64,000 nt of DNA from positions 1 through 64,000 of the forward strand of contig NZ_ATMI01000011.1 in NCBI RefSeq assembly GCF_000439375.1, given 5' to 3'. Position numbers and translations under genes: made by a program. Every line of letters begins with the position of its first letter. Position 1 is the stretch's first letter. The DNA comes from Tatumella saanichensis. Its GTDB lineage: Bacteria; Pseudomonadota; Gammaproteobacteria; Enterobacterales; Enterobacteriaceae. The notes under the pieces were generated by a model. It saw nothing but the letters and a program-made list of their open reading frames with translations, did not search any database and was not told the origin of the DNA. Of the stretch, positions 28,433-38,747 are shown in pieces.

Positions 28433-28792
28433 ATGGTTAGACCTCCCCTGATATTAATCATTGTGATTGGTACGATTATCGTACTGGCAGGGAGTCAGTT
28501 TTTTAAACAGCGCAATGAAAATGCTCGCAATGATGCGGCCCCGGTAGCGACCCAGCAGGCCGTGGTAGTCAGTAAGCGGGCATTCCCGACCCCTGACCGT
28601 CATACCCGCCAGCGGGAAGTGATTGCCGGTGAAACGCTCAGTTATGAAGTGACGTTCCGCCGCGAACCCGTAGGGGAAAATTTCAATGTTCTGATGAGTG
28701 AAGCGCAGTATCAGGGCTGTACTCCCGGTAACCGGGGCGCACTGAAAATGCAGGGCACCCGGTTTATTAGCTTTACCCCAGGGAGTCACTGA
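28433..28792 (+). CDS. yhhM: DUF2500 membrane-anchored protein YhhM
   Basis: A 119-residue protein matching E. coli YhhM. One N-terminal membrane helix (about residues 4-22, PPLILIIVIGTIIVLAGSQF) is followed by a soluble domain with VVVSKRAFPTPD, RQREVIAGETLSYEV and GALKMQGTRFISF. A GGAG site lies upstream of ATG 28433. It converges on yhhL, as in E. coli. Function unknown. Confidence 0.9.
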   Translation: MVRPPLILIIVIGTIIVLAGSQFFKQRNENARNDAAPVATQQAVVVSKRAFPTPDRHTRQREVIAGETLSYEVTFRREPVGENFNVLMSEAQYQGCTPGNRGALKMQGTRFISFTPGSH

Positions 28793-28811
28793 GGGGGCAG
28801 CTCTGGTATTC

Positions 28812-29081
28812 TTAAGGTTTCGGGGCGTTTTTTTTCTGCCAAGCGAGCAGTTCAAAGACACCGAAGAAGAAAATCTTTGCCTGAGTCAGGCCGCTTAACG
28901 GCGGCTGTGACTTATCCTGAGTGGCGCGCAGTAGTACCAGTTGTAAGCCGTGCATCACCACCATAAAAAACAGGGCAACATCGATAAAGTATTTCAGCGG
29001 CTTAGGTGCCGGATGAATAATATTGCCTAGTAAAAACAACCAGACAAAAGCCATCAGTAGGCGGCCACAGGTGATCCACAT
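28812..29081 (-). CDS. yhhL: DUF1145 membrane protein YhhL
   Basis: An 89-residue inner-membrane protein with about three helices (GRLLMAFVWLFLLGNIIHP, VALFFMVVMHGLQLVLL, FGVFELLAW). It begins only 3 bases after the rsmD stop and is surely cotranscribed with it, as in E. coli. Function unknown. Confidence 0.9.
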   Translation of the reverse strand: MWITCGRLLMAFVWLFLLGNIIHPAPKPLKYFIDVALFFMVVMHGLQLVLLRATQDKSQPPLSGLTQAKIFFFGVFELLAWQKKNAPKP

Positions 29082-29084
29082 AAT

Positions 29085-29693
29085 TTATTCTCCCTGCGCC
29101 GCTGAACGCGAACGCTGATAAAGACGATAAGCGACCTGACCGGCAACTTTTTCACGGTGTAACTGCCAATTGGCCGGCACTTCTGGCGTACCTTGTTCCA
29201 CTTCACATTCGAGATAGATCAGCGCCTCTGTGGCCAGCCAGCCCTGGTTTTCCAGCAGTGCGAAGGTCTCCGTCAGCAGACCTTTACGGAAAGGTGGGTC
29301 AATAAACACAATATCGTAAGGTTCAGCGGCCTGACCTGCCAGCCATGTTAGGGCGTTGCCTTGGATGACCTTGCCCCGAGTGCTTTTCAAGGTCTGTAGA
29401 TTCGCCGTTAGCTGGCGAGTGACTGCCGGCTCCAGTTCTAGCAAGGTGACCTGCTCAGCATAGCGCGATAAAGCCTCGATACCGAGGGCACCACTGCCCG
29501 TAAAGCAGTCTAGACAGCGGGCCTCTGGCAGATACGGGGCTAGCCAGTTAAACAGGGTCTCTCTGACCCGATCGGTGGTCGGGCGCAACCCGGCGCTGAC
29601 CGGTACCGGCAGCTTACGGCCACGCCATTGGCCGCCGATGATGCGTATTTGTCCGGCACCTGCCGGTGTCCTTGGGGATTTCTTCATTTTCAT
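29085..29693 (-). CDS. rsmD: 16S rRNA (guanine966-N2)-methyltransferase RsmD
   Basis: Methylates G966 of 16S rRNA using S-adenosylmethionine. The 202-residue product shows the basic N terminus GQIRIIGGQWRGRKLPVP, RPTTDRVRETLFNWL, SAM-binding DCFTGSGALGIEALSR, and the amino-methyltransferase motif FIDPPFRKG. Length and motifs match E. coli RsmD (198). Divergent from ftsY in the conserved arrangement; yhhL follows directly. Confidence 0.96.
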   Translation of the reverse strand: MKMKKSPRTPAGAGQIRIIGGQWRGRKLPVPVSAGLRPTTDRVRETLFNWLAPYLPEARCLDCFTGSGALGIEALSRYAEQVTLLELEPAVTRQLTANLQTLKSTRGKVIQGNALTWLAGQAAEPYDIVFIDPPFRKGLLTETFALLENQGWLATEALIYLECEVEQGTPEVPANWQLHREKVAGQVAYRLYQRSRSAAQGE

Positions 29694-29931
29694 GGGCGCT
29701 CATTATACGTTGTCAGCTAGTGTAACGGTCACGGACATGATAAGAAACGGTAAAAAAGGGTGCTGTAATGCGATAGTGGGAAAATGATAGACTATCTGAC
29801 TATGCATTCGCGATCCCTGTGGGTACTGTCTGACCGGCAGGGATTTGAACTATCAAACAAAAGTCCCGGATTTTACAGTATGGAAGTGTTGATCCTTCCC
29901 TGATCTGGGCCTAAAGGAGTGTTGCTGGATA

Positions 29932-31548
29932 ATGGCAAAAGAAAAAAAACGGGGCTTTTTCTCCTGGTTGGGCTTTGGTCGTGATGAGGAGAAACAAGAA
30001 CAGCAAGAGACCAGTGAGGTCAATACGCCGGAGAGTGCGTCAACGGAGTCCCCGGCATCCCATCAGGAAACTCCTGACGAGCCTCTGAATACACAGCATC
30101 CGGAACCGTCGCCACATAGCGGCGATACGGCTGCCGTGGAAGAAACAGCTGAACATCCGGTGGCTACCGCGCCGGTAACACTGCCTGATACTGATGTAAC
30201 AGAGCCAGAGCCACTGGTCGAACCGGAACTGCCGGGAATGAACAGTGGGGACTCTGCGCCTGCCGTACCGGCCGCTAGCGAGATCGCCTCACCGGCTGTG
30301 CAACGAGTCGAAGTCGAACAGTCACTGCCTACAGCACTGCCGGATGAACCTCAGGAAACGCTGCCAGAGCCGACAGAGCAATTGCCGCTGTCGCCACAGG
30401 CACCTGTCAAAGAGCCGGAAGTCCTACCGGAACCAGAGCCTGAAACCGTGCCGCAGCCCGACCCTGAGCTAGAAATCATAAAGGAGTCGGAACCAACTCT
30501 GCCCGAAACCGTGCTAGAAGAAGAGAAACCGGCCGTTTCCCCAGAAATTGAGGCTAAGATTAGTCCGGAAGAGGCGCTACCGGCGGTTGTAGAAAATGGC
30601 ATTATTACCGAGCAGGAACGCCCGACCCGCGAAGGCTTTTTTGCCCGTTTAAAGCGCAGTCTGGTGAAAACTCGCCAGAATCTCGGTTCGGGTTTTATTG
30701 GCCTGTTCCGCGGTAAAAAAATCGATGATGAGTTATTTGAAGAGCTTGAAGAACAATTACTTATCGCTGACGTGGGGGTTGAAACTACCCGTAAGATTAT
30801 CAACAACCTGACCGCACATGCTAGCCGTAAACAGCTACGGGATGCTGAGGCATTATACGGCCTGCTGAAAGAAGAAATGTCCGCTATTCTGAACAATGTT
30901 GAGCAACCGCTGAATATTGAAGGAAAAACACCGTTTGTTATCCTGATGGTCGGTGTCAATGGCGTAGGTAAAACCACCACCATCGGTAAGCTGGCCCGTC
31001 AGTACCAGTCCGAAGGAAAATCGGTCATGCTGGCGGCGGGCGATACCTTCCGTGCGGCGGCGGTTGAGCAATTGGAAGTCTGGGGACAGCGTAACAACAT
31101 TCCGGTGATTGCTCAGCATACTGGAGCAGATTCCGCGTCAGTGATCTTTGATGCCATTCAGGCAGCAAAATCACGCGGTATTGATGTGTTAATCGCAGAT
31201 ACTGCCGGACGCCTACAAAACAAATCGCACCTGATGGAAGAGCTAAAAAAGATCACCCGTGTGATGAGCAAACTGGACGACAGTGCACCTCATGAGGTGA
31301 TGCTGACCATTGATGCCAGTACTGGGCAGAATGCGGTGAGCCAAGCAAAACTGTTTAATGACGCGGTAGGGCTGACCGGGATCACCCTGACCAAGCTAGA
31401 CGGTACTGCTAAAGGGGGGGTTATCTTCTCCGTGGCAGATCAGTTTGGTATCCCTATCCGATACATCGGTGTCGGTGAAGGCATCGATGATTTACGGCCG
31501 TTTAAGGCTGGCGACTTTATAGAGGCATTGTTTGCCCGAGAGGAATAA
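29932..31548 (+). CDS. ftsY: Signal recognition particle receptor FtsY
   Basis: SRP receptor GTPase that docks ribosome-nascent chains at the membrane. The 538-residue product has an N-terminal acidic A domain to about residue 235, rich in Pro-Glu repeats and longer than in E. coli (497 total). The NG domain follows: GFFARLKRSLVKTRQNLGSGF, GTPase G1 GVNGVGKTTTIGKLA, DTFRAAAVEQL, DTAGRLQNK and TKLDGTAKGG. Start MAKEKKRGFFSWLGF with AAGGAG upstream. First gene of ftsY-ftsE-ftsX. Confidence 0.97.
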   Translation: MAKEKKRGFFSWLGFGRDEEKQEQQETSEVNTPESASTESPASHQETPDEPLNTQHPEPSPHSGDTAAVEETAEHPVATAPVTLPDTDVTEPEPLVEPELPGMNSGDSAPAVPAASEIASPAVQRVEVEQSLPTALPDEPQETLPEPTEQLPLSPQAPVKEPEVLPEPEPETVPQPDPELEIIKESEPTLPETVLEEEKPAVSPEIEAKISPEEALPAVVENGIITEQERPTREGFFARLKRSLVKTRQNLGSGFIGLFRGKKIDDELFEELEEQLLIADVGVETTRKIINNLTAHASRKQLRDAEALYGLLKEEMSAILNNVEQPLNIEGKTPFVILMVGVNGVGKTTTIGKLARQYQSEGKSVMLAAGDTFRAAAVEQLEVWGQRNNIPVIAQHTGADSASVIFDAIQAAKSRGIDVLIADTAGRLQNKSHLMEELKKITRVMSKLDDSAPHEVMLTIDASTGQNAVSQAKLFNDAVGLTGITLTKLDGTAKGGVIFSVADQFGIPIRYIGVGEGIDDLRPFKAGDFIEALFAREE

Positions 31549-31553
31549 TTTGG

Positions 31554-32216
31554 ATGATTCGCTTTGAAGAGGTCAGTAAAGCTTATCTGGGAGGACGCCA
31601 GGCGCTTCAGGGTGTGGATTTTCATCTGCGCCAAGGAGAAATGGCATTTCTGACCGGTCATTCCGGTGCCGGTAAGAGTACATTACTTAAGCTTATTTGT
31701 GGTATTGAACGGCCAAGTGCCGGTCAGATCTGGTTCAGTGGCCATAATATTACGCGTCTGCGCAACAGTGAAATCCCGTTTCTGCGCCGGCAGATTGGTA
31801 TGATTTTCCAAGATCACCACCTGCTGATGGATAGAACCGTGTATGACAACATTGCCATTCCGCTGATTATTTCTGGTGCCAGCGGTGAAGACATTCGCCG
31901 CCGAGTCTCTGCGGCGCTGGATAAAGTGGGTCTACTCGACAAAGCGAAAAGTTTCCCGATCCAGTTATCCGGCGGTGAACAGCAGCGGGTAGGTATCGCC
32001 CGTGCGGTAGTGAATAAACCGGCCTTACTGCTGGCGGATGAGCCTACCGGTAACCTGGATCACGCTTTATCAGAAGATATTCTGCGTTTATTTGAAGAAT
32101 TTAACCGCGTTGGTGTTACTGTCCTGATGGCGACGCATGATATGTCCCTGATTTCTAGAAGGAACTATCGTGTAATGACCCTCAGTCAGGGACGTTTGCA
32201 TGGGGGAGTGGCATGA
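31554..32216 (+). CDS. ftsE: Cell division ATP-binding protein FtsE
   Basis: ABC-type ATPase that, with FtsX, transmits division-ring signals to periplasmic EnvC and amidases. The 220-residue product has Walker [11 protein letters not shown] at residues 34-43, signature [14 protein letters not shown] and Walker [13 protein letters not shown]. It starts 5 bases after ftsY and its stop overlaps the ftsX start (ATGA), indicating coupled translation. Confidence 0.97.
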   Translation: MIRFEEVSKAYLGGRQALQGVDFHLRQGEMAFLTGHSGAGKSTLLKLICGIERPSAGQIWFSGHNITRLRNSEIPFLRRQIGMIFQDHHLLMDRTVYDNIAIPLIISGASGEDIRRRVSAALDKVGLLDKAKSFPIQLSGGEQQRVGIARAVVNKPALLLADEPTGNLDHALSEDILRLFEEFNRVGVTVLMATHDMSLISRRNYRVMTLSQGRLHGGVA

Positions 32217-33232
32217 AGTTTGGCAAGGGTAATCAGGTCAACCGCCGGGTGAAAAAAGCGCCAGCGGCCAAAGCCCGGACAAAGCCTGCGAAGCGCGTCT
32301 CCAAAGAGAAAGCGTTACGGGGCGGCTGGCAGGAACAGTGGCATTATGCTTGGCGCGGAATGCTGGCGGATATGCTGCGTCAGCCGCTTGCCACTCTGCT
32401 GACCGTTCTAGTGATCGCGATTTCACTGACGCTGCCCAGCGTCTGTTATATCGTCTGGAAAAACGTCGATCAGGCGGCTTCCGAATGGTATCCGGCACCG
32501 CAGTTGACGGTGTATCTGTCGAAAACCCTCGACGATAACGCTGCGCAGAATGTGATTAATCAGTTGAAACAGACTCAGGGTGTCCAGCATGTCGACTACC
32601 TGAGCCGCGATGAAGCATTGAATGAGTTCCGTAACTGGTCTGGCTTCGGCGGTGCTATGGATATGCTGGAGCAAAACCCTTTACCGGCGGTGGCCATCAT
32701 TACCCCTGCGCTCAATTTCCAGAACTCTGACACTATGGCTACCCTGCGTGACCGGGTGGCGAAAGTTAGCGGTATTGATCAAGTCCGTATGGATGACAGC
32801 TGGTTTGCGCGGCTCTCTGCACTTACCGGGTTGGTAGGCCAAGTGGCGTTGATGATCGGCTTGCTTATGGTTGTGGCCGTGTTCTTGGTGATTGGTAACA
32901 GCGTGCGGCTCAGTATCTTTGCCCGCCGAGATACGATAAATGTCCAAAAACTGATCGGGGCCACTGATGGGTTTATCCTGCGTCCGTTTGTCTATGGTGG
33001 CGCAATGCTGGGTCTGTCTGGCGCGGTTGTCTCGTTGATTTTATCGGAAATTCTGGTTTTCCGTCTTGAGTCGGTGGTGTCGCATGTCGCCAGTGTGTTC
33101 AGTACCTCCTTTGATCTGAAAGGTTTTTCATTCGATGAGGCACTGCTGTTGCTGCTGGTTGCGGCCATTGTCGGCTGGATCGCGGCATGGATGGCCACTG
33201 CGCAACATTTACGCCGTTTTACACCGCAGTAA
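32213..33232 (+). CDS. ftsX: Cell division membrane protein FtsX
   Basis: Four-helix membrane partner of FtsE whose periplasmic loop binds EnvC. The 339-residue product has a basic cytoplasmic N terminus ([20 protein letters not shown]), first helix about residues 60-80 ([19 protein letters not shown]), a large periplasmic domain, and three C-terminal helices starting near residue 208. It is a little shorter than E. coli FtsX (352), mainly at the N terminus. Ends 245 bases before rpoH. Confidence 0.96.
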   Translation: MKFGKGNQVNRRVKKAPAAKARTKPAKRVSKEKALRGGWQEQWHYAWRGMLADMLRQPLATLLTVLVIAISLTLPSVCYIVWKNVDQAASEWYPAPQLTVYLSKTLDDNAAQNVINQLKQTQGVQHVDYLSRDEALNEFRNWSGFGGAMDMLEQNPLPAVAIITPALNFQNSDTMATLRDRVAKVSGIDQVRMDDSWFARLSALTGLVGQVALMIGLLMVVAVFLVIGNSVRLSIFARRDTINVQKLIGATDGFILRPFVYGGAMLGLSGAVVSLILSEILVFRLESVVSHVASVFSTSFDLKGFSFDEALLLLLVAAIVGWIAAWMATAQHLRRFTPQ

Positions 33233-33253
33233 TCTGAAGACATATTTTTTTGC

Positions 33254-33259
33254 TATAAT
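33254..33259 (+). promoter_or_regulatory. Candidate -10 box of the distal rpoH promoter
   Basis: Perfect TATAAT just after the ftsX stop, in the place of E. coli rpoH P1. No good -35 is visible at 17 bases, so support rests on the hexamer and position. Confidence 0.4.
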
Positions 33260-33327
33260 TGTTCTCTGTTGCCGAGTATCGGGGGAGCAGGGAACAATTC
33301 TCCCGCCAGTCTTTTGTCAGGTATAAA

Positions 33328-33359
33328 TTATTCACAAATAAAGTTGAACCTGTGGATAA
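33328..33359. promoter_or_regulatory. Two DnaA boxes upstream of rpoH
   Basis: TTATTCACA (33328-33336, plus strand) and TGTGGATAA (33351-33359, minus-strand TTATCCACA) match TTATNCACA and face each other. E. coli rpoH promoters P3 and P4 are repressed by DnaA through boxes in the same place, so this control appears conserved. Confidence 0.75.
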
Positions 33360-33372
33360 CTTTATGGTCTTA
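33346..33372 (+). promoter_or_regulatory. SigmaE-type promoter of rpoH (P3-like)
   Basis: GAACCT (33346-33351), 16-base spacer, TCTTA (33368-33372) resemble the sigmaE consensus GAACTT-N16-TCTGA and coincide in position and surroundings with E. coli rpoH P3. The second DnaA box lies between the two elements. Confidence 0.6.
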
Positions 33373-33477
33373 ATAATTAATAGCACTCATCGCTTTCGAT
33401 CTTTCGACACGGCTGACATAATGTAAGGCTGTCTGTCAGGACAAGGCACTACTACTCACTATTTTGAGAGGGTTTGA

Positions 33478-34335
33478 ATGACCAAAGAAATGCAAGCATT
33501 AGCTATTGCTCCTCTGGGTAATCTGGATGCCTACATCCGGGCCGCCAACGGCTGTCCTATGTTGACAGCTGATGAGGAAAAAGCGTTGGCTGAACGGCTG
33601 CATTACCAGGGCGATCTGGATGCAGCGAAAAAGCTGATCCTGTCTCATCTGCGCTTTGTGGTTCATATCGCTCGTAATTATTCAGGCTATGGTCTGCCAC
33701 AGGCTGACCTTATCCAAGAAGGAAATATCGGCCTGATGAAAGCGGTACGCCGTTTTAATCCCGAGGTCGGAGTACGTTTGGTCTCTTTTGCCGTACACTG
33801 GATCAAAGCAGAGATCCACGAATACGTGCTGCGTAACTGGCGTATTGTGAAAGTGGCGACCACTAAAGCTCAGCGTAAGCTGTTCTTTAACCTGCGTAAA
33901 ACCAAACAGCGTCTTGGCTGGTTTAACCAAGATGAAGTGGAGATGGTGGCGCGTGAACTGGGTGTCAGCAGTAAAGATGTGCGCGAAATGGAATCCCGCA
34001 TGTCCGCTCAGGATATGACCTTTGACCCGACGCCGGAAGACGAAAACAGCGAAGGGAAATCGATGGCACCGATGCTGTATCTGCAGGATAAAGCGTCTGA
34101 CTTTGCGGAAGGTATTGAAGAAGATAACTGGGAAGCCAACGCGGCCGATAAGTTAAGCGATGCGATGCAAGGTTTGGACGAACGCAGTCAGCATATTATC
34201 CGTGCTCGCTGGTTAGATGATGACAGCAAAACCACTCTTCAGGAACTGGCCGATAAGTACGGTGTCTCTGCAGAGCGTGTGCGCCAGCTTGAAAAAAATG
34301 CCATGAAAAAACTGCGTGTGGCAATCGAAGCCTGA
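33478..34335 (+). CDS. rpoH: Heat-shock sigma factor RpoH (sigma32)
   Basis: Directs RNA polymerase to heat-shock promoters such as those of ibpA and hslR in this window. The 285-residue product contains region 2 with [35 protein letters not shown], the RpoH box [18 protein letters not shown] (about residues 132-149), and region 4.2 with [28 protein letters not shown]. Translation in E. coli is controlled by an mRNA thermosensor in the start region; the conserved coding start suggests the same. ATG 33478 has GAGAGGG upstream. Confidence 0.98.
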   Translation: MTKEMQALAIAPLGNLDAYIRAANGCPMLTADEEKALAERLHYQGDLDAAKKLILSHLRFVVHIARNYSGYGLPQADLIQEGNIGLMKAVRRFNPEVGVRLVSFAVHWIKAEIHEYVLRNWRIVKVATTKAQRKLFFNLRKTKQRLGWFNQDEVEMVARELGVSSKDVREMESRMSAQDMTFDPTPEDENSEGKSMAPMLYLQDKASDFAEGIEEDNWEANAADKLSDAMQGLDERSQHIIRARWLDDDSKTTLQELADKYGVSAERVRQLEKNAMKKLRVAIEA

Positions 34336-34353
34336 TTAGCGCAGAGACTGATT

Positions 34354-34381
34354 AAGGGTGGCCACAGTGCTGCCCTTTTTG
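34354..34381 (+). terminator. Terminator after rpoH
   Basis: AAGGGTGGC (34354-34362) pairs with GCTGCCCTT (two wobbles) and is followed by TTTTT. Confidence 0.8.
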
Positions 34382-34436
34382 TTGCCTATGACCACGGCTT
34401 TTCCCTTCATGAGTAAACGTCTTCCCCTATTGTGGA

Positions 34437-34487
34437 GTGTCACCCCACTGTAAACGCACTGACATAAAGGCGTCATGTTACTGTCAT
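34437..34487 (+). promoter_or_regulatory. PhoB (Pho box) array upstream of ugpB
   Basis: Five 7-base units, GTGTCAC, CTGTAAA, CTGACAT, GCGTCAT and CTGTCAT, begin at 34437, 34448, 34459, 34470 and 34481, a strict 11-base period with 4-base spacers, matching the PhoB half-site CTGTCAT. A further GTGTCAT at 34494 is out of phase. This is a phosphate-starvation control region for the ugp operon. Confidence 0.85.
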
Positions 34488-34547
34488 TTTTTAGTGTCAT
34501 GTTAGCTCGCATCTCTTTCAGTGAAATCGATGCTACAGGAAATCACT

Positions 34548-35867
34548 ATGTCAGTGTTCAGATTACGTCGTTATACCGCAGGACTGCTATTGGCCGCAGG
34601 ACTGACTGGTCAAGCCTTTGCCGCCACAGATATTCCGTTCTGGCACTCTATGGAAGGTGGTTTAGGCAGTGAAGTAGACTCGTTAGCACAGCGTTTTAAC
34701 CAGACTCACCCGCAATATAAAGTGATCCCTGTCTATAAAGGGAATTACGAACAGAGCCTAGCTGCCGGTATTGCGGCAGTGCGTAGTGGTGAGGCTCCGG
34801 CTATTTTGCAGGTGTATGAGGTCGGTACGGCGACCATGATGGCGTCCCATGCCATCATTCCGGTCTGGCAGGTGTTCCGCGATGCCGGTGTTCCCCTTGA
34901 TGAGAAACAGTATGTCCCTACCATCGCCAGTTATGACAGCGATGCCAAAACCGGGCATCTGCTTTCTGATCCCTTTAACAGTTCTACGCCGGTACTCTAC
35001 TACAACAAAGATGCATTCCGTAAAGCAGGTCTGGATCCGGATCAACCGCCCGCTACTTGGCAGGCACTGGCAAAGGATGCGGCTGCATTGCGTCAAGCTG
35101 GGATGAATTGTGGGTACGCCAGCGGCTGGCAGGGCTGGATCCAATTGGAGGAATTTAGTGCCTGGCACGGGTTGCCTTTCGCCACCGAAAACAATGGGTT
35201 TGACGGAACGGATGCCCGACTGGTGTTTAATGGCCCAGAGCAGATCCGCCATATAGAAATGCTGGAACAGATGAACAAAGCTGGCAGCTTTACGTACTAC
35301 GGGCGTAAAGACGAGTCTACTGCTAAATTCTACAGCGGCGAATGTGGGATGACGACCGCCTCCTCAGCCTCACTGGCCGATATTCGCCAGTATGCCAAAT
35401 TTAATTTTGGTGTAGGGAAACTGCCCTATGATGCCAGTGTCAAGAATGCTCCTCAGAATGCGATGATTGGTGGAGCTAGTTTATGGGTCCTGCGCGGACA
35501 AAGCCCTGCGGTCTATAAAGGTGTCGCCGAGTTTATGAAATTCCTCGCCCAGCCAGATATTGCCGCAGAATGGCATCAGAAAACCGGCTACCTGCCGGCC
35601 ACCACTGCGGCTTATACGCTAAGCCGTCAGCAGGGGTTTTATGACAAAAATCCGGGCGCTGACATAGCTATGCAGCAGATGATGAATAAGCCGCCACTGC
35701 CTTTTACCAAAGGGTTGCGTCTTGGCAATATGCCGCAGATCCGTACTGTTATAGATGAAGAACTGGAAGGTGTCTGGACCGGTCAGCAGAGTCCGAAAAC
35801 AGCATTGGATAATGCGGTACAGCGGGGTAATCAGCTGTTACAACGCTTCCAAAGACAAGTTCAATAA
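34548..35867 (+). CDS. ugpB: sn-Glycerol-3-phosphate-binding periplasmic protein UgpB
   Basis: Binds sn-glycerol-3-phosphate and glycerophosphodiesters for the UgpAEC importer. The 439-residue product has a signal peptide ([18 protein letters not shown] to GQAFA) and matches E. coli UgpB from [20 protein letters not shown] through [29 protein letters not shown] and [12 protein letters not shown] use ATG 34548 with AGGA upstream; the ATG/ORF start at 34521 would add nine residues before the signal. First gene of ugpBAECQ behind Pho boxes. Confidence 0.97.
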   Translation: MSVFRLRRYTAGLLLAAGLTGQAFAATDIPFWHSMEGGLGSEVDSLAQRFNQTHPQYKVIPVYKGNYEQSLAAGIAAVRSGEAPAILQVYEVGTATMMASHAIIPVWQVFRDAGVPLDEKQYVPTIASYDSDAKTGHLLSDPFNSSTPVLYYNKDAFRKAGLDPDQPPATWQALAKDAAALRQAGMNCGYASGWQGWIQLEEFSAWHGLPFATENNGFDGTDARLVFNGPEQIRHIEMLEQMNKAGSFTYYGRKDESTAKFYSGECGMTTASSASLADIRQYAKFNFGVGKLPYDASVKNAPQNAMIGGASLWVLRGQSPAVYKGVAEFMKFLAQPDIAAEWHQKTGYLPATTAAYTLSRQQGFYDKNPGADIAMQQMMNKPPLPFTKGLRLGNMPQIRTVIDEELEGVWTGQQSPKTALDNAVQRGNQLLQRFQRQVQ

Positions 35868-35940
35868 GTCTATGCTCTTCGCCACCCTTTGCTGTGGATC
35901 ACAGCAAAGGGTAGGCCCTCACCGTCTGAGGCGTCGTAAT

Positions 35941-36828
35941 ATGTCATCTTCTCGCCCTGTTTTCCGTCAGCGTCTGCTGCCTTATCTGCTGCTGTTACCG
36001 CAGCTGGCGGTAACCCTGATCTTTTTTATCTGGCCTGCCGCCGAAGCCCTGTGGTATTCGGTGCAGAGTGTAGACCCTTTCGGGTTCTCCTCGCAGTTTG
36101 TGGGTCTGGAAAACTTCACTGCATTATTCCATGACCGTTACTACTTGGATTCCTTTAAAACGACGCTGATCTTCAGTGTTCTGGTTACCGGTATCGGTTT
36201 GATCCTCTCGTTATTGCTGGCTGCAATGGTGGATCATGTTCTGCGGTTGAAAAAGTTTTATCAGACCTTGCTGTTATTGCCGTATGCCGTGGCACCAGCG
36301 ATTGCGGCGGTGTTGTGGATGTTTTTATTCAGTCCCGGCATTGGGGTGATCAGTTACGTGTTGCAGCAGTTTGGCTGGCAGTGGAACACCGCACAAAACA
36401 GTGGTCAGGCGATGTTTCTGGTGGTACTGGCCTCGGTGTGGCAACAGATCAGTTATAACTTTTTATTCTTTTTTGCCGCCCTGCAGTCTGTGCCACGTTC
36501 GTTAATCGAAGCTGCAGCTCTAGACGGTGCTGGGCCTGTTCGCCGTTTCACCCACCTCTCATTACCACTTATCACCCCGGTCAGTTTCTTTCTGTTGGTC
36601 GTGAATCTGGTGTATGCCTTCTTTGATACCTTTCCGGTGATCGATGCTGCGACCCAAGGCGGGCCGGTACAGGCGACCACCACACTGATTTATAAAGTCT
36701 ATCGTGAAGGATTTACCGGTCTTGATCTTAGTGCCTCGGCAGCCCAATCCGTCATTCTAATGATGATGGTGGGGGGATTGACCGTCCTGCAGTTCCGTTT
36801 TATCGAGCGTAAGGTGCGTTACCAATGA
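35941..36828 (+). CDS. ugpA: Glycerol-3-phosphate ABC transporter permease UgpA
   Basis: One of two inner-membrane permeases of the Ugp importer. The 295-residue product starts [20 protein letters not shown] like E. coli UgpA, has six helices, and the EAA cytoplasmic motif [20 protein letters not shown] that contacts UgpC. The gene lies 73 bases after ugpB; the long in-frame upstream extension is not supported. Its stop overlaps the ugpE start. Confidence 0.97.
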   Translation: MSSSRPVFRQRLLPYLLLLPQLAVTLIFFIWPAAEALWYSVQSVDPFGFSSQFVGLENFTALFHDRYYLDSFKTTLIFSVLVTGIGLILSLLLAAMVDHVLRLKKFYQTLLLLPYAVAPAIAAVLWMFLFSPGIGVISYVLQQFGWQWNTAQNSGQAMFLVVLASVWQQISYNFLFFFAALQSVPRSLIEAAALDGAGPVRRFTHLSLPLITPVSFFLLVVNLVYAFFDTFPVIDAATQGGPVQATTTLIYKVYREGFTGLDLSASAAQSVILMMMVGGLTVLQFRFIERKVRYQ

Positions 36829-37670
36829 TTGAAAATCGTCGCGGGCTGGATATCTTCTGCCACATGATGCTGTGGGGTGCTTTACTGGCTATTCTGTTGC
36901 CGCTTTATATTGCGATTGTGGCTGCGACCCTGGATAACCATCAGGTATTCCAAGCACCGATGTCGCTGATCCCCGGAGGTCATTTGTGGGACAACATCAC
37001 ACGGTTATGGACTCAGGGTGTCAACCCAAATAGCCCGCCTTTGGGTAAGATGTTGTTAAATAGCCTCGCCATGGCGCTAGGGATCACTATCGGGAAAATT
37101 TCGATTTCGATGATCTCTGCGTTCGCCCTAGTATGGTTCCGTTTTCCGCTACGTCAGCTGTTCTTCTGGATGATTTTTATGACTCTGATGTTGCCGGTCG
37201 AGGTGCGTATTTTCCCGACGGTGGAAGTGGTCTCCCAATTGCACTTGCTCAATAGTTATAACGGGTTGATCTTGCCGATGATGGCATCCGCAACGGCAAC
37301 TTTCCTGTTTCGACAGTTTTTTCTGTCTTTACCCCATGAGCTAATGGAAGCCGCTCGTATTGACGGAGCCAGTCCGGTGCAATTTTTCATCGATATTGTC
37401 CTGCCGCTGTCGCGTACCAATTTGGCAGCATTGTTTGTGATCACCTTTATTTACGGCTGGAATCAGTATCTCTGGCCATTGTTAGTGACCAGTGATGCGC
37501 GGATGAGTACCGCGGTCGCTGGGATCCGCAGCATGATTTCGCTGGGAGAAGGCGTCACGCAGTGGAATCTGGTCATGGCTGCCATGTTACTGACCATGAT
37601 CCCACCGTTGCTGGTCGTCATTATTATGCAGCGCGCCTTTGTAAAAGGTCTGGTTGAGAGTGAGAAATAA
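36825..37670 (+). CDS. ugpE: Glycerol-3-phosphate ABC transporter permease UgpE
   Basis: Second permease of the Ugp importer, 281 residues, six predicted helices, with the EAA motif [20 protein letters not shown] near residue 183. It starts [23 protein letters not shown] and its ATG overlaps the ugpA stop (ATGA), so subunit synthesis is coupled. Matches E. coli UgpE in length. Confidence 0.97.
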   Translation: MIENRRGLDIFCHMMLWGALLAILLPLYIAIVAATLDNHQVFQAPMSLIPGGHLWDNITRLWTQGVNPNSPPLGKMLLNSLAMALGITIGKISISMISAFALVWFRFPLRQLFFWMIFMTLMLPVEVRIFPTVEVVSQLHLLNSYNGLILPMMASATATFLFRQFFLSLPHELMEAARIDGASPVQFFIDIVLPLSRTNLAALFVITFIYGWNQYLWPLLVTSDARMSTAVAGIRSMISLGEGVTQWNLVMAAMLLTMIPPLLVVIIMQRAFVKGLVESEK

Positions 37671-37673
37671 TCG

Positions 37674-38747
37674 ATGGCAAATGTACAGTTTCAGGCAGTA
37701 ACTAAATCCTATGATGGTAAAAACCGGATTATTCAGCCACTGGATATTACGATTGCCGACGGCGAATTTATGGTAATGGTGGGGCCATCCGGCTGTGGAA
37801 AATCGACTTTATTACGCATGGTCGCTGGGCTTGAAACCGTCAGCTCAGGGGATATTTATATCGATAACCAATGTGTGACGCACCTGGAACCGAAAGACCG
37901 TGGGATTGCGATGGTATTCCAAAACTATGCGTTATATCCGCATATGTCAGTGGAAAAAAATATGGGCTATGGCCTAAAAATTCGTGGCATGGGTAAAGAG
38001 TCTGTCCGGCAGCGTGTGCTAGCGGCAGCCAGAAGTCTGGAGCTGGATAATCTGCTGTCGCGCTATCCTCGAGAACTCTCTGGTGGACAGCGACAAAGGG
38101 TGGCAATGGGGCGTGCGATGGTGCGCGAACCCTCGGTGTTTCTGTTCGATGAACCCTTATCTAACCTGGATGCGCGGTTACGGGGACAGATGCGACTGGA
38201 GCTACAACAACTACACCGACGTTTGAAAACCACCAGCCTGTATGTCACTCATGATCAAGTGGAAGCCATGACCTTGGCACAGCGAGTGATGGTGATGAAT
38301 AAAGGAATTGTCGAGCAAGTTGGGTCACCGGCAGAGATCTATGAGAAACCGGCTACCACCTTTGTCGCCGCGTTTATCGGGTCACCGGCGATGAATTTAT
38401 TGCCGGTACAGGTCAGTGCTGACGGCTGGGCGTTACTGATTGGACCGGGACTGTTGATCGCCTTAGACCGCCAGCTGCCTTCTCTGGCAAACAACTCCCT
38501 CACGTTGGGGATCCGCCCAGAACATATCCAGTGCAGTGAGGTACAAGAAGGGGCGCTCCCGATGCAAGTGGAGACGTTGGAAATTCTCGGCGCTGATAAT
38601 CTGGTCCATGGTAGCATTGGCGGGCACCGGCTGGTGGTTCGTCTGCCTCACCAGCAGCGGCCTCAACCCGGTGAACTGCTGTGGCTGGCACTTCCTCCTG
38701 CCGCTCAGCACTATTTTGACAGCACAACAGGACAGCGTCTGGAATGA
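37674..38747 (+). CDS. ugpC: Glycerol-3-phosphate ABC transporter ATPase UgpC
   Basis: MalK-type ATPase of the Ugp system, 357 residues. Walker [10 protein letters not shown] near residue 38, Q-loop [12 protein letters not shown], signature [14 protein letters not shown], Walker [13 protein letters not shown], and a C-terminal regulatory TOBE domain from about residue 235 with LGIRPEHIQ. It starts 3 bases after ugpE and overlaps ugpQ by four bases. Confidence 0.97.
   Translation: MANVQFQAVTKSYDGKNRIIQPLDITIADGEFMVMVGPSGCGKSTLLRMVAGLETVSSGDIYIDNQCVTHLEPKDRGIAMVFQNYALYPHMSVEKNMGYGLKIRGMGKESVRQRVLAAARSLELDNLLSRYPRELSGGQRQRVAMGRAMVREPSVFLFDEPLSNLDARLRGQMRLELQQLHRRLKTTSLYVTHDQVEAMTLAQRVMVMNKGIVEQVGSPAEIYEKPATTFVAAFIGSPAMNLLPVQVSADGWALLIGPGLLIALDRQLPSLANNSLTLGIRPEHIQCSEVQEGALPMQVETLEILGADNLVHGSIGGHRLVVRLPHQQRPQPGELLWLALPPAAQHYFDSTTGQRLE

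Noticed and set aside
30351-30983. 210-codon minus-strand frame opposite ftsY
   Set aside because: Serine-rich shadow of the Pro-Glu repeats and GTPase domain of ftsY; no start signal or homology.
34758-35252. 164-codon minus-strand frame opposite ugpB
   Set aside because: Fully inside a conserved gene, in antisense, without ribosome site; shadow frame.
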